A stretch of DNA of 64,000 bases, taken from assembly GCA_024036415.1 (NCBI GenBank), contig JAMWET010006979.1:1189001-1253000 (forward strand). Reading direction: 5' to 3'. Source of the stretch: Prochilodus magdalenae. Lineage: Eukaryota; Chordata; Actinopteri; Characiformes; Prochilodontidae. A program made the position numbers and the translations under genes. The notes beneath the pieces were generated by a model that saw only the letters and a program-made list of their open reading frames with translations, did not search any database and was not told the origin of the DNA. Shown piece after piece: positions 37,962 to 49,123 of this stretch; the stretch's first letter is position 1; the number at the start of each line of letters is the position of its first letter.

Positions 37962-40900
37962 TCACAGTCGCTCGGACATTAAGGAGGCAAGGAGGGCCAA
38001 CAGCAAGGTCACTCCGCCGAGTCGCAAGATATCACATGCGGAACATGGTGGCAGTTTGGCTGAAACAAGCAAATTCAAAAAATTAATACTGTGAGATGTG
38101 TTCATATGAACATCAGTCCAGGGCATTGCAGAGCTATTCTATTAGAGATCTAGCCGGAAACCTCACAGAACTGGTGCAGTGGAACATCACATGAAGCACA
38201 GTCAAATTAGACATGATCTAAGAACAGCAGTCACGTGGAGGCTGGATAAGTATTATAATTTTTTTGCACAGATTTCCATTATAAATAATACCTCTGTTGT
38301 TGTAATTTAGTGAAAGACTGAATAATAAACCGAGAATTTTGTTAATGCTATCGTTGTTGTTTTGGCTATGTATTACTTCCTGTAAGCTTGTCTGCACAGC
38401 ATGCCATTTTTAGACGGACATCTGAAGTACTTTAGTTAAAGTGTAAATTTAAAGGACACATGTCCTACACTTTCCTTGGTTCCTAAAATCCTACAAAGGT
38501 ACTTTTTTTTTTTTAGCTTAATTAAATAACCTTTATGTGGTTTTATGTACCAAATAGTCATGATTTGTTTTTGCATGATAATTTTTCTGTCTGTTTACTG
38601 ACTAGAATTAAGAATAGACTGTTATAGTGTCTGATATATGTAAAGGGTCTCTCCTCTGAAAGGCTGTTCTGTATTATGCCTTATGAAAAACGCTCCAGGC
38701 CAAAACATGTCTTATAACTCCCAGTGGGAATGAGAGGGAGTATGTAAAATAAATGGTTCTTGTGACATCACAAAAATAGTGAATTCAATAGAGGCATAGT
38801 TTTATATGGACCATATAGACTGGGGTTTTTAAAGAGCGATTTTTCAGGCTGATAAATTTGACGTATTACAGTGTTGGTTGACACTTAAAGGAGCAATTGG
38901 TAAGATGACACAACCTTGTTGATTTCAGACTTCAAACAGTAGGGGGCAACATAGCACCAAAAATGCATCCTTCCTGCTCCTCACCATTTGCATCTTGCCA
39001 GTCTAGAAGAAACGCTTCAAGTTCAGCGTTCCTCAAACTTTATTTCTATACTTGCCAAAAGCGTCTCCAGCAGTGGAAAGCAAAATCAACGTTAGCTCTT
39101 GTTTTGTTTCTATTTTTTATTACTTCTTTTGTTTTACTGCCAAACATATGGACACTGGGGACATGTTATGACCAATAATGTATGAAGACAGAACTGTCCC
39201 TGCTAATATTTGAATGAATTCTCTTTTTTTGCAGTAAAGCCATAAAATAGATACAGATACAGTCAAAAACTGTTATTTTTTCCACATTCTGTTGAGAATT
39301 TTAATGAACTCTGTAACTTCTCTAAATCTAAAAATCTTACATACTGCTCCTTTAAGGCTGCAGTACCTGTATAGGTAGAAAGAAGGGTGGTAACGTGCCA
39401 TTCCTAGTCAAAGTGATTGTCTATTCCATACTCAAATAATGCCTGAATGCTTTTGTTGCGCAGTGCACTTCCTTCTGGAAAGTGAGTGGCTCATGATTTT
39501 TTAAATCGACAGTTCTGTACGACACTAATCCACAACCCAATTACGGTTGGACAGAACAGATGGTAAAACCACCAGAGGCACAATGTTAATGGATGCAGAT
39601 GACACAGAGAAAACGGAAAAGAATGGATGCTGGGGGAACATAAACATATCACAAAGGACAAGAAAATAAGGGAAAGGCAGTGCAAACCTGAATACCTTTT
39701 TGAGAATAGTGAAAAGTAAACCTGGAAGTGTTCAAAGTCGACACCGTCAGCATCATTTGAATTAGTTCAGGATCGACCAAAATGGCTCATGCTGATTTAG
39801 GCAAAAATGCAGAACAAGTCATTTGGTGTGACATTGAGACTGTTTTGAAAATTTCAGTGCTCAGGCACCATTTTGGCCTCCTCCTCAATCGATTGCAGTG
39901 CTTTTTTAGAAGTGAATGAATTAAACAGGCATTCAAATTTGTATGGCCTAGGTTTAGAGAAAGATGAAGAAAGACAGACAGAGAGGAAGAGAGATGAGAA
40001 CTTGAAGATGGCCTTACCCTTCTCCGCAGTGAATACCGGTGATTTAGCTTTGTCAGAGCTACAGTTAAATGTCTTGGGACCGTCACTTGAAAAGCCATTT
40101 AGCGTCAGCTTGCAAATCTTATCCTGGATTTCTACAGTGCCCCGGTTCTTATAAGTGTTGTCCTGCTGGAATTGAGGATCAGTAGTGGCCACCACCTTGC
40201 CCTCTGACATACAAGTACATTTGGTAATCGCAACGTCCAGTTTCCACACCGCTTGTAAGTAGTTTTCCTTGGTCAGACATGAAGTCACATTCTGAGCGCT
40301 GGCCATGCCTGAAAGAAAAAAGAAATGAAATGTACCCTCTCAGTGATTCAGCGGTCATCACCTACAATTAGTCACCATTTGTATGATTAGAACCATATAT
40401 TTTTAACGGTCCTATAGTAAACCAGACTGACACACCTACATATACTGCAGTTTTTCAAAACAGTTTCCTGAATAGGGATAGATGACTAGGCTTAATCCCC
40501 GTCCTGGAAACCCACAGTATCATCCTTTGTGAGAAGTTGTTACTGATGACTTAAACTTCATTTTACTCTCCATATGTAGCCGCTATGTTCAAACAGGTGG
40601 ACTCTGTATTTTGACTGTTTCAACAAGCAGACCTCGACCAAGAACAGTATGTGCTTGTACATTAGGTTATGTGTGCTCCCAGCTGGAATTTTGGGATGTA
40701 AGAAACTGCAGTCAGGATAACAGGTTGTAGCACGTCTGTTCCTTCTTCTTTTTGAAGATAACAGGCGATGCTGTTACCTTATGGCAAGAACTTTCAAAAT
40801 TAGGCCATTTTAAAGGCGTTCTGATTTTTTTCTTCCCATTAAACACTGGGAAAGGCTGGGCGTGGTTCATTAGAAAGTGCATTTGGCCTGGCAAAAGTCT

Positions 40901-41148
40901 TGTTATTTAATTGATTATCAAAACAGTTGGGGATTATTCATTATTTAGACAATTGATAGTTTATACTGTGTTTATATCAAGTATAAATTACACTGATGGT
41001 GTTGGCAGAATATCATAGGAGATTTTTTGCTGGTCCTGATTGTGATAATGTAGAATTCTATGTGGCTGTGAATAAGAATAAGGAGGAGAGACACAAATGT
41101 TATCTTACCCAGCAGACAGAGCGAAACAATGATAGAGTAGGAGATCAT
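37962..41148 (-). CDS. Thy-1-like GPI-anchored Ig protein A
   Basis: Small single-Ig surface glycoprotein of the Thy-1 (CD90) type. Coding exons 41109-41148, 40018-40308 and 37962-38059 total 429 nt, 142 aa plus stop, with phase-1 introns. Residues 1-18 are a signal peptide (MISYSIIVSLCLLGMASA). The mature start QNVTSCLTKE parallels the QKVTS...ACL start of mammalian Thy-1. The Ig part ends with GFSSDGPKTFNCSSDK (F-strand Cys96). Residues 111-142, KLPPCSACDILRL then a hydrophobic run ending SLMSERL, look like a GPI signal. Oddities: the B-strand Cys is missing (AVWKLD at 33-38), and Cys44, Cys46 and Cys79 are extra. The human protein is 161 aa. Assignment rests on architecture and N-terminal resemblance; orthology to THY1 is not proven. 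Confidence 0.75.
38884..39356. mobile_element. MITE with TTAAAGGAGCA ends in Thy-1-like A intron 2
   Basis: Ends are inverted: left CTTAAAGGAGCAATTGGTAA, right ATACTGCTCCTTTAAG (reverse complement CTTAAAGGAGCAGTAT). Length 473 bp. A related end occurs near 21,318. It has no coding capacity. The interior includes a CTCF-like string ACAGTAGGGGGCAA at 38,936-38,949. Confidence 0.65.
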
Positions 41149-42774
41149 TATGGCTTCAGAACTCACAGTCAGGCCTGCAGATGGAGCACAAGAGAGCACT
41201 TACAGATCAATATTGCTTAATTGCATTTTAAGACATGGTGAGAACATGCACCACAGGCAGTTAGAGGGGTTTGGCAGAAGTGGTCATTTAAGGCTGACTA
41301 CATACTGACAAATCTTGCTGTTTTTGGTGTCACTTGCTCAGCTTTTGCTTTCCCTAGCGAAAAAAAAAACAAAACAGAATTTGCAGACACCAAATCAGAA
41401 TCGCTACGAGACTAACCACATTGGAGTCTGTGGCTGTTTACTTACTCAGTGGAGTGAAATATCAACAGTGTAATCTGAAGTTATGATAGAGCCAGGTAGT
41501 GGTAGAGCCAGCATCACACTGACCATTCTCTCACATAGTTAATCCGAAATTATTATATGAATTATTATAATCTGTGAAATTAAATTCTGTGTCATTTATG
41601 ACAACAAACAGTCATTTAGAGTGGTGTGCCTTGTTCCTGGGAAGCTTATCAAGTCAGATCTGTTCACAGTGGGAGGAGTTTAATACCTTGCATCTCCATT
41701 TTTGTCGATTTTGACTTTTATGCATCATTTGAACACAGCTTCTGTCCTTTATATGGTTTGAACATTTCATGACAAATGACCCAGCAGAAATTACCCTGGT
41801 TACATTGACTTACATTGCATTAGAATTACATTAGGTTTTGCCCTCTCCTGTAAAATGACCTTATAAACAAAGACCCCTGGTTTCTACCACCACCACTGCT
41901 AGGAAGGCTTAACCACTAAATTATCCAAAAGTTTGGACAAATCAATGGGGGTCCCCTTTAATGCTACAATGGGAAAGCTAGAACAGAAGCTACATATGGG
42001 TGGGGTCACCTCAGGCTAACAGAGAGAAGGCTGCCTCTCAGAAAGCTCCTACACTGAATTTCCTGGCTTTAAAACTATTTTTTTTTTTTTAAATGATGGA
42101 CATTTAATATTAAACCCGGAATGTGGACTGAAGATTACGGGTCCTTTTTGAGCAGTAAAGGAGGTTAAAGGTCGGTGGGTTTCCCCTTTAAGACTAATTA
42201 ACAAATGAAAGCTCGTTTGAATATAGCTTACTGCAGTTCATGCCGTTCACCAGAAACAGTAATAGCAAGTGGGTCTAAAAGAGAAATCTTATAATCAGAC
42301 TATATGTCTATTACCAACCCAGGACCTACCCAGAAGTTCTGCCTGTGACTGTGCATGACTGAACTCGCCTGCATTCCACAAACATCGGTCCACAGCCAAG
42401 CTACACCTAGAGCACTGTCTCATGCATGAGCCCAAAGCAGGTTATCAATACTTTCAGCAATCAGAAATAGAAAACAGTACCGCGTCCAAGTTTCATTGTT
42501 TTCCTCCACATAAAAAAAAAAAAAAAAATCTGTCAGCTCAGCTGTAGCCCGAAGCAGACTGAACGAGCTGTGCTGATAACAGATTTGATCCAGGTATAAA
42601 TGCCCCACGTTTTTCCGTGCTAGCCAAAGTAGTTTAAACCCCCACCTGAGCGACCAGAAGGGCGCCTGAGGAGAAACACTGTGCGGACCAGGTTTAGGTG
42701 TTTCTACACACTCGGGCTTTGAGGTGTTCTGCGGTGTCGGCTGACCCTCTGTGGTAGATGTGAGCGTTTCTTAC

Positions 42775-42960
42775 CGTTTATGTGGTTTTTGCTGTCGGGT
42801 GTGGGAGCTGCCGGTCCGTTAGGCTGGAGTGCACTGTGCGCACCTCTGAGGGAGAACTGGGGGATAAAGCTCTACGCCCTCTGTAAGTTCGCTGCGTCAT
42901 CGCCCAAAACATTGATCAGCTGCACTCATTCAAAGCTCTCTCGAATTTTCCATTAGCGCA
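42775..42960 (-). promoter_or_regulatory. 5' UTR exon and promoter of Thy-1-like gene A (candidate)
   Basis: On the minus strand the sequence ATAAACG|GTAAGAAACG at 42,775 is a good donor. The coding exon is preceded by an acceptor CATCTGCAG about 25 bp before the ATG. Together they imply a non-coding first exon in this moderately CpG-rich stretch, with a 1.6 kb 5' UTR intron. The transcription start is not located. Confidence 0.5.
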
Positions 42961-42970
42961 GAGAGAGATT

Positions 42971-42974
<4 letters not shown>

Positions 42975-43026
<52 letters not shown>
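42975..43026. repeat. (CA)n microsatellite
   Basis: About 25 CA units just upstream of the Thy-1-like A promoter. Confidence 0.95.
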
Positions 43027-43030
<4 letters not shown>

Positions 43031-43072
43031 GTGCGTGTTTTGACATATTATATATTATTTATATATAAACAT

Positions 43073-43490
43073 AAAATATATAATGACATGGACTGGCGTA
43101 TAGACTACTATGAGGTATCACAAACACACTACTAGGCTGATCACCAGTAAAACCAGCATATGTTGTGTTTTGAAAATATATAATGACATGGACTGGCGTA
43201 TAGACTACTATGAGGTATCACAAACACACTACTAGGCTGATCACCAGTAAAACCAGCATATGTTGTATTTTGATACTGGCCTGCTGGTCAGCAGCAATAG
43301 AAGGTAATGACCTGGCCACCAGTAAAACCAGCATATGTGGTGTGTTGGATGCTGGTATGCTGGTCAACAGCAGTGAAAGGTAATGACCTGGCCACCAGTA
43401 AAACCAGCATATGTTGTGTGTTGGATGCTGGTCAACAGCAGTGAAAGGTTATGGCCTGGCTACCAGTAAAACCAGTACTGGTATAACCAG
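43073..43490. repeat. Minisatellite with two exact-period 100-bp units
   Basis: Units at 43,073-43,172 and 43,173-43,272 are almost identical (one difference noticed, TGTTGTGTTT versus TGTTGTATTT). To 43,490 there follow about three shorter, looser units sharing CCAGTAAAACCAGCATATG and GATGCTGGT. The array is rich in CCAGCA/TGCTGG. Confidence 0.9.
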
Positions 43491-45490
43491 TACAGTATGT
43501 TTTGACATGATGCTGGTATGCTGGTCAACCACGATAACTAGAGGGTTGTCGGCTCACCAGCTAAATTATCTCCAGACCACCTTAAAACAGGATGGAAAGA
43601 GTGGGACTGCAGAGCATCCTGTGTTGCAGCATCCGTTACAGATTTCTCCGAAAGCAACAGCATCTCAAGAACCGTGTGTCTGGAATTTCATGAAATAGGC
43701 TTTTATGTCTGAGCAGCTGCATCAGCCTATGGTCACTATGTACAGTGTAAACCGTGCACACTGTCACTGGTCTCTGGCAGTCTGATGGGTGAATCTGGGT
43801 TTGGCAGATGCCAGGAGGCCATCCTGCCAGATGTGTAGTGCAACAATAAAGTCAGCGTTTTTTAACTCGAGGCCTCCATCAGTTTCTGTCTTACTGATTT
43901 GGTTTACTGTAATAAATGCTAATGACAGGAAAACACAACAAATTCAAATAATTTGTAACCAAAAAATTAATCTTAATTATATTTCATGGTAAAACAGTAT
44001 TAAAACACTACACTGGAGAATCCTGCATGAGGCACACATTTTAACTTCTTGCTAGCTGTAGCACCAAAAAGTGGAGGATGAACTGGGTAATCTAATTTAA
44101 CAAAAGTTAACACATCCACTACACATCTTCTCACATCATCTCTTAATGCATGATTACTGTTTATTTGCTAAATTGTACATAGATTAATTGAATTAATGCA
44201 TAAAATGTGGCATGTGCACAAGCTTGTTGATGTTTTATTTTTCACCCTAATATACAAAACCCAGCAAATAAAGAGTAACTGTGGTCCAAAATTATCTGAA
44301 ATAATTAAGTTTGTTCCATGTAGACATTGAGTGTTTCATTAGAACTGCAGACCCTGTCCAGAAAACCGCGTTGCAGAAATGTTCTTTTACACCCAGACAG
44401 TTGCAGTTATGCTCCCTTGTTTGGCGACAGTGGTGTCTTACTTCCTACCTTGTTGGGAAACTGTTCATGCATCTTTTTGTGGGAGTTTAGTTCATATATA
44501 GCTGTCGATGTTCACCTTCCAGTGTTTACCCTGTTTTCTTGGAGAGGTGCCTTTCAAGTGTCTTTCTGTGCATTTGACTCTGGGCTCGTATGTGGGAACT
44601 GGGGGTGATGAGGGGGCAGCGGAATCCCAAAATGTCAGGACTGGACTGTGATCGCTAAATATAGATCTGATGATTGAAGCCCTTTTTGAAATAGAAAGGA
44701 AGAAATTCTCAGCTATTTAACACTGTAACAACAGAGACTATGCATGTGGGAGAGTAGCTGTGTTTGATTTCCTGTTGGAGAAGCCCACCCTGCATTCTGT
44801 ATTCAATAGAAACAATTTCCTGGATGCATAATATTTACAGCAAAGTGAAGTGATATAAATAAGTAAAGACGAACAGGCTACTGTCTGCATTCCTTTATTT
44901 CTTTCTGTGTTTCAATACATAGATCCTTGAGTATGTGATGAAGGCATTGGAATGCAACAGAAGCAGTGCATCAACAGGCTATACTGGTCCGGATATAGGC
45001 CTGAATTCCATTTAGTGCAAAATGTACATGGTTGATGGATACAATACAGGCAAAATCAAAGTAAGTACACGGGAGTGGGGAAAGAGCTTGCTGTGAAGAT
45101 GGTGCTGCAGCTCAACACCCCACTACATTTACCAGAGTTTGGAAACGTTATCTGCTTCTTGTAACACTCTCTTACTTAAGCTGATATTGAAAAACTGCCA
45201 AGCTAACATTTCTCCATTGGGCAAAGTTGCATTCTGGGTATTGTGCAAAAGAAGCATGTGCAAAAATGCATTTTAAAAAGAAGCACAGTGTGCAGGGAAG
45301 TACAGTGGAAGACATGAAGCACATTTAAGTGCATTAGAAACATGCAATTTTATTATTGTTTTGTGCAACTAATAATTATAATAGGCTACTAGTTACTATA
45401 CCGCAGGTCTTATCCCACTTTTATAGTCACATTCTCTACAGTATGATGCTACTGCTCAACTAACAGTCCTTGACCAATATGTCTAAATGT
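43491..45490. other. Intergenic region between the Thy-1-like genes (left part)
   Basis: No gene, RNA or clear mobile element recognised. A 93-codon open frame at 44,327-44,608 has no recognisable domain. Overall AT-rich and unremarkable. Confidence 0.5.
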
Positions 45491-45767
45491 GGTAGACTCC
45501 CTTATGAAACGATAATATATGGCAATGTATTGGAAAATATAGTGCAATATATTAAATAATACAATATCATACATGGTAAAACAAGTGCATATATTTTGCA
45601 TATATTTATATAGTGCTAAATATATTACAATATATTGTATAATACATAAGGAATTGCCGCTTTTTATATATTGTATGTATGGTAGTATAATATATATTTA
45701 CTTATGTATTGTAATATATTTTATGTTATATGTAATAGACATTCATTTGTATTTCTCCATATGTGTT

Positions 45768-45816
<49 letters not shown>

Positions 45817-45902
45817 TATATAGTTTTATATATGTGAGAATATATACATATATTGCCACATGTATGTTTGAAATTATTTTCACATATATAAAACTATATA
45901 TA

Positions 45903-45942
<40 letters not shown>

Positions 45943-46217
45943 TGCAAACACATATGGAGAAATACAAATGAATGTCTATTACATATAACATAAAATATAT
46001 TACAATACATAAGTAAATATATATTATACTACCATACATACAATATATGAAAAGCGGCAATTCCTTATGTATTATACAATATATTGAAATATATTTATCA
46101 CTATATAAATATATGCAAAATATATGCACTTGTTTCCCATATATGACATTGTATTATTTAATATATTGCACTATATTTTCCAATACATTGCCATATATTA
46201 TCGTTTCATAAGGGGCT
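45491..46217. repeat. Large near-perfect inverted repeat (hairpin, ~0.73 kb)
   Basis: The left arm (from CCTTATGAAACGATAATATA at about 45,498) reappears as its reverse complement at the right end (TATATTATCGTTTCATAAGG to about 46,213). The arms are about 280-330 bp with few differences, separated by (AT)n-rich sequence. Two mirror-image reading frames on opposite strands give nearly the same peptide, which directly shows the palindrome. Likely a foldback or MITE-like element. No clear target duplication. Confidence 0.9.
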
Positions 46218-46274
46218 ACTTGATCCAGCTCTTCATTGTGTGGCCTAACTTGTAGTGAAGATGTCCTTAAGTGG

Positions 46275-47955
46275 CATGTACAAGTTTGGGCACCCCCATC
46301 AATATTTCTCTTACTGTGAATAGCTAATTGTTAAGAAGATGAAATGATCTCTGAAGTTATAAAGATAAAACTGCAACATCCTTTCTAACATATTTATATT
46401 CATAACATGTACAATTTGTGAGCAAAAAAAAAAAAAAAGAAAAAGAAAACTGATGCAAAGAAAAAAAAAGCTAAAGATGAAAAGAGCGTGGCTTCTGCAA
46501 CAAGATAGTGATCATAGATACCACTCAGAATAACTCAACACACAGCCATTGATGTCTAAACCACTGAGTACACCCTATATAAGCCAAATTGTGCCCAATT
46601 AGCCATTTTCCCTCTCCGGTGTCATGTGACTCGTTAGTGTTATTACTCGCACACTCTCTCATACTGGCCACTGGAAGTTCAACATGCAACCTCATGGCAA
46701 AGAAGTCTCTGAGGATCTGAAAAAAAGAAGCGTTGCTCTACATAAAAATGGCCTAGGCTATAAGAAGAAGCAACACCCTGAAACTGAGCTGCAGCACGGT
46801 GGCCTAGACCATACAGCGGTTTAACAAGACAGGTTCTACTCAGAACAGGCCTCGCCAAAGAAGCTGAGTGCACATGCTCAGCAGCATATCCAGAGGTTGT
46901 CTTATGAAAGCAGACGTAGGAGTGCTGCCAGCATTGATGCAGAGGCTAAAGGGCTGGGGGTCAGCCTGTGCCCAGACCATGTGCTGCACACTGAATCAAA
47001 TTAGTCTGCTGTGGTCCCAGAACCTTTGCTGAGGACAAGCAGACTAAGAACATGGATTACTGCAACCATATCCTGTGGTCTGAGGAGACCAAGATAAACA
47101 TATTTGGTTCAGACGGTGTAAAGCGTGTGTGGCGGAAACCAGGTGAGGAGTACCATTACAAGTGTGTCTTGCCTACAGTCAAGCATGGTGGTGGGAGTCT
47201 GAGAGAACCGTGAATGCCAATATGTACTCCAGACCTAAACCCTACTGAGCATGTGTGGAGCATCCTAAAACAGAAGGTGGAGGAGCGCAAGGTCTCTAAC
47301 ATCCACCAGCTCCGCAATGTCATCATGGAGGAGTGGAAGAGTTAAGGCAGTTCTGGTGGCCACACAAAGTATTGACACTTTTGATAATACTGGGCACAAT
47401 TCGGCCATTTTCACTTAGGGTTTGTACTCACGTTCGTGTCCAGAGGTTTAGACGTTAATGGCTTTGTGAGTTATTTTGAGGGCACAGCCAATTTACACTG
47501 TTATACAAGCTGTACACCGACTACTTTACATTGTATCACTGTGTCATATCTTCAGTGTTGTCCCATGAAAAGATATAATAAAATATTTACAAAAATGTGA
47601 GAGGTGTACTCACTTTTGTGAGATACTGTAACTGACCTAAACATCCTGTGGATCTCAAAATAGCAGTGCATGCCAGAATCACACAAAACTAGAACTTCAT
47701 TAAAGGAACAACGTCCTCCAAACAAGAACCGAAAACTCTTAGCTACAAACAGCATTTACAAGATGTCATGCTTGTCATAAAGGGTGTTACTGACCATGCA
47801 TTGTTCCCAAACTTCCATTATGGGCCCTTTACCTTCTTTGTTATTTTGAAACTGTAAAATAATGAAGTAATTTTAAAACAATTGCTTCAAAACCGCATCA
47901 TCTTTATCCCACAAAAAAACATGTTTGACTGGGGGTGCCCAAACTTTTGCATGTT
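46275..47955. mobile_element. Tc1-like element (outer) with TIRs, interrupted
   Basis: Inverted ends: CAAGTTTGGGCACCCCC at 46,281-46,297 and its complement GGGGGTGCCCAAACTTTTGC at 47,931-47,950. Interior remnants flank a second element inserted in the middle. The same end sequence recurs as solo fragments near 50,512 and 53,590. Transposase frames are lost. Confidence 0.7.
46495..47630 (+). mobile_element. Nested Tc1 element with broken transposase
   Basis: Plus-strand remnant of a Tc1 transposase: MDYCNHILWSEETKINIFGS (first catalytic Asp region), VWRKPGEEYHYKCVLPTVKH, an internal deletion after GGGS near 47,200, then PDLNPTEHVWSILKQKVEER (catalytic Glu). It ends with a stop near 47,345. 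The right end GTACTCACTTTTGTGAGATA is the usual Tc1 terminal repeat; the left terminal repeat is degraded. It lies inside the element at 46,275-47,955. Not functional: the middle of the catalytic domain is absent. Confidence 0.8.
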
Positions 47956-49123
47956 ATGGTAGGCCTGAGCAACTGATTAACTATAAAGCCATTACAGCAC
48001 GGCTGTTAAATAAGAATAGTATTCTAAAGCGTAATAGTATATGTTGCTGTGAATGAATGACAAGGATCAATGTAACCTATCACTGAGATTAACAGGCCAA
48101 CCCTTAATAGATTTCATATTTCTACAAATAGTAACATATCAAAAGGTAACAAAAGCATGACTGCAATGAGACGATCTAGCTAGACTGGATGTTAGATATG
48201 GATATTGTTGTCAGGAACTAAAACAGTATAAAATAATAATATATGTTTCCAGACTTTTTTTGGAAATAATGTGTTTTTTTGGAAATGAAAAACAAACAAA
48301 GCTAAGATTTGGTGTTAATGGCACTACCATTATGGTAGCGTACAGCTAATTACCATGGACAATGATTTTTCCTGTACTAAATAACAGACAACTCTCAAAA
48401 CACACAATAAAAGTCAATGGGCAGTTGCTTCATGTAAGGCTGCAACTAAGGTAATGTCTTCCCTTTCAAATAGTCAATTAAATATTGTGTCAAAATGTGA
48501 ATATTTTATAAGAATGATAAAGGGTCAGATATGTGTTTCACATTTTTAGACAAGTATTGTATTATTATTATTATTATTAGTGGTAGTAGTAGTATTATTA
48601 ACAGATTAACTTTAAATTCAACAAGGTCATAGAAAAACTGCAAACAATTATTGTCATAGATATTAGCCTTAAATTGCTATTCCTAGCCAATCTGACCAGG
48701 TTATTAGCACTAAACGTTTCATTGTGTTTCCATTTCTATTATTATGTACTGGTCAATGTGACATATGTTGTCTAAATGACCGTATGCTGCATACAGGCCA
48801 AACAGAGATCAGGTTAAAACAATATTAATTTCAGATATTCTGCATCTGAAGGGGAAGAAACAGCTATTTACACAACAGTATACTTCTTCTTTGTACATGT
48901 TATGTGCTAATGTGGTGCGTTAAGTGAAAGCTTGTACTCGGGTTTATAAAGGATAAACAACTGTTTTGTGTCACATTGGAAGCATTTCATAACTGTATCT
49001 TCACAATTGTCAATTATTTTGAACGTGAACATCATTATCATCGCGTGTTGAGTCTGCAGAACGGCTCGTGTGAACAAAACCTCAGAAACGGCGATGCAAA
49101 AGCGGTGGCCCGACAAAAATGTG
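47956..49123 (-). other. 3' flank of Thy-1-like gene B
   Basis: The first part downstream of the stop presumably contains its 3' UTR. I saw no AATAAA or ATTAAA on the minus strand between about 48,300 and 49,123, so the mRNA end is unknown. A short ATT/GTA-rich tract lies at 48,560-48,600. Confidence 0.4.

Noticed and set aside
43411..43698. 95-codon plus-strand frame
   Set aside because: Half of it is the minisatellite; no independent coding evidence.
45573..46129. Two 130-codon frames rich in Tyr and Ile on opposite strands
   Set aside because: They are mirror products of the AT-rich inverted repeat, not proteins.
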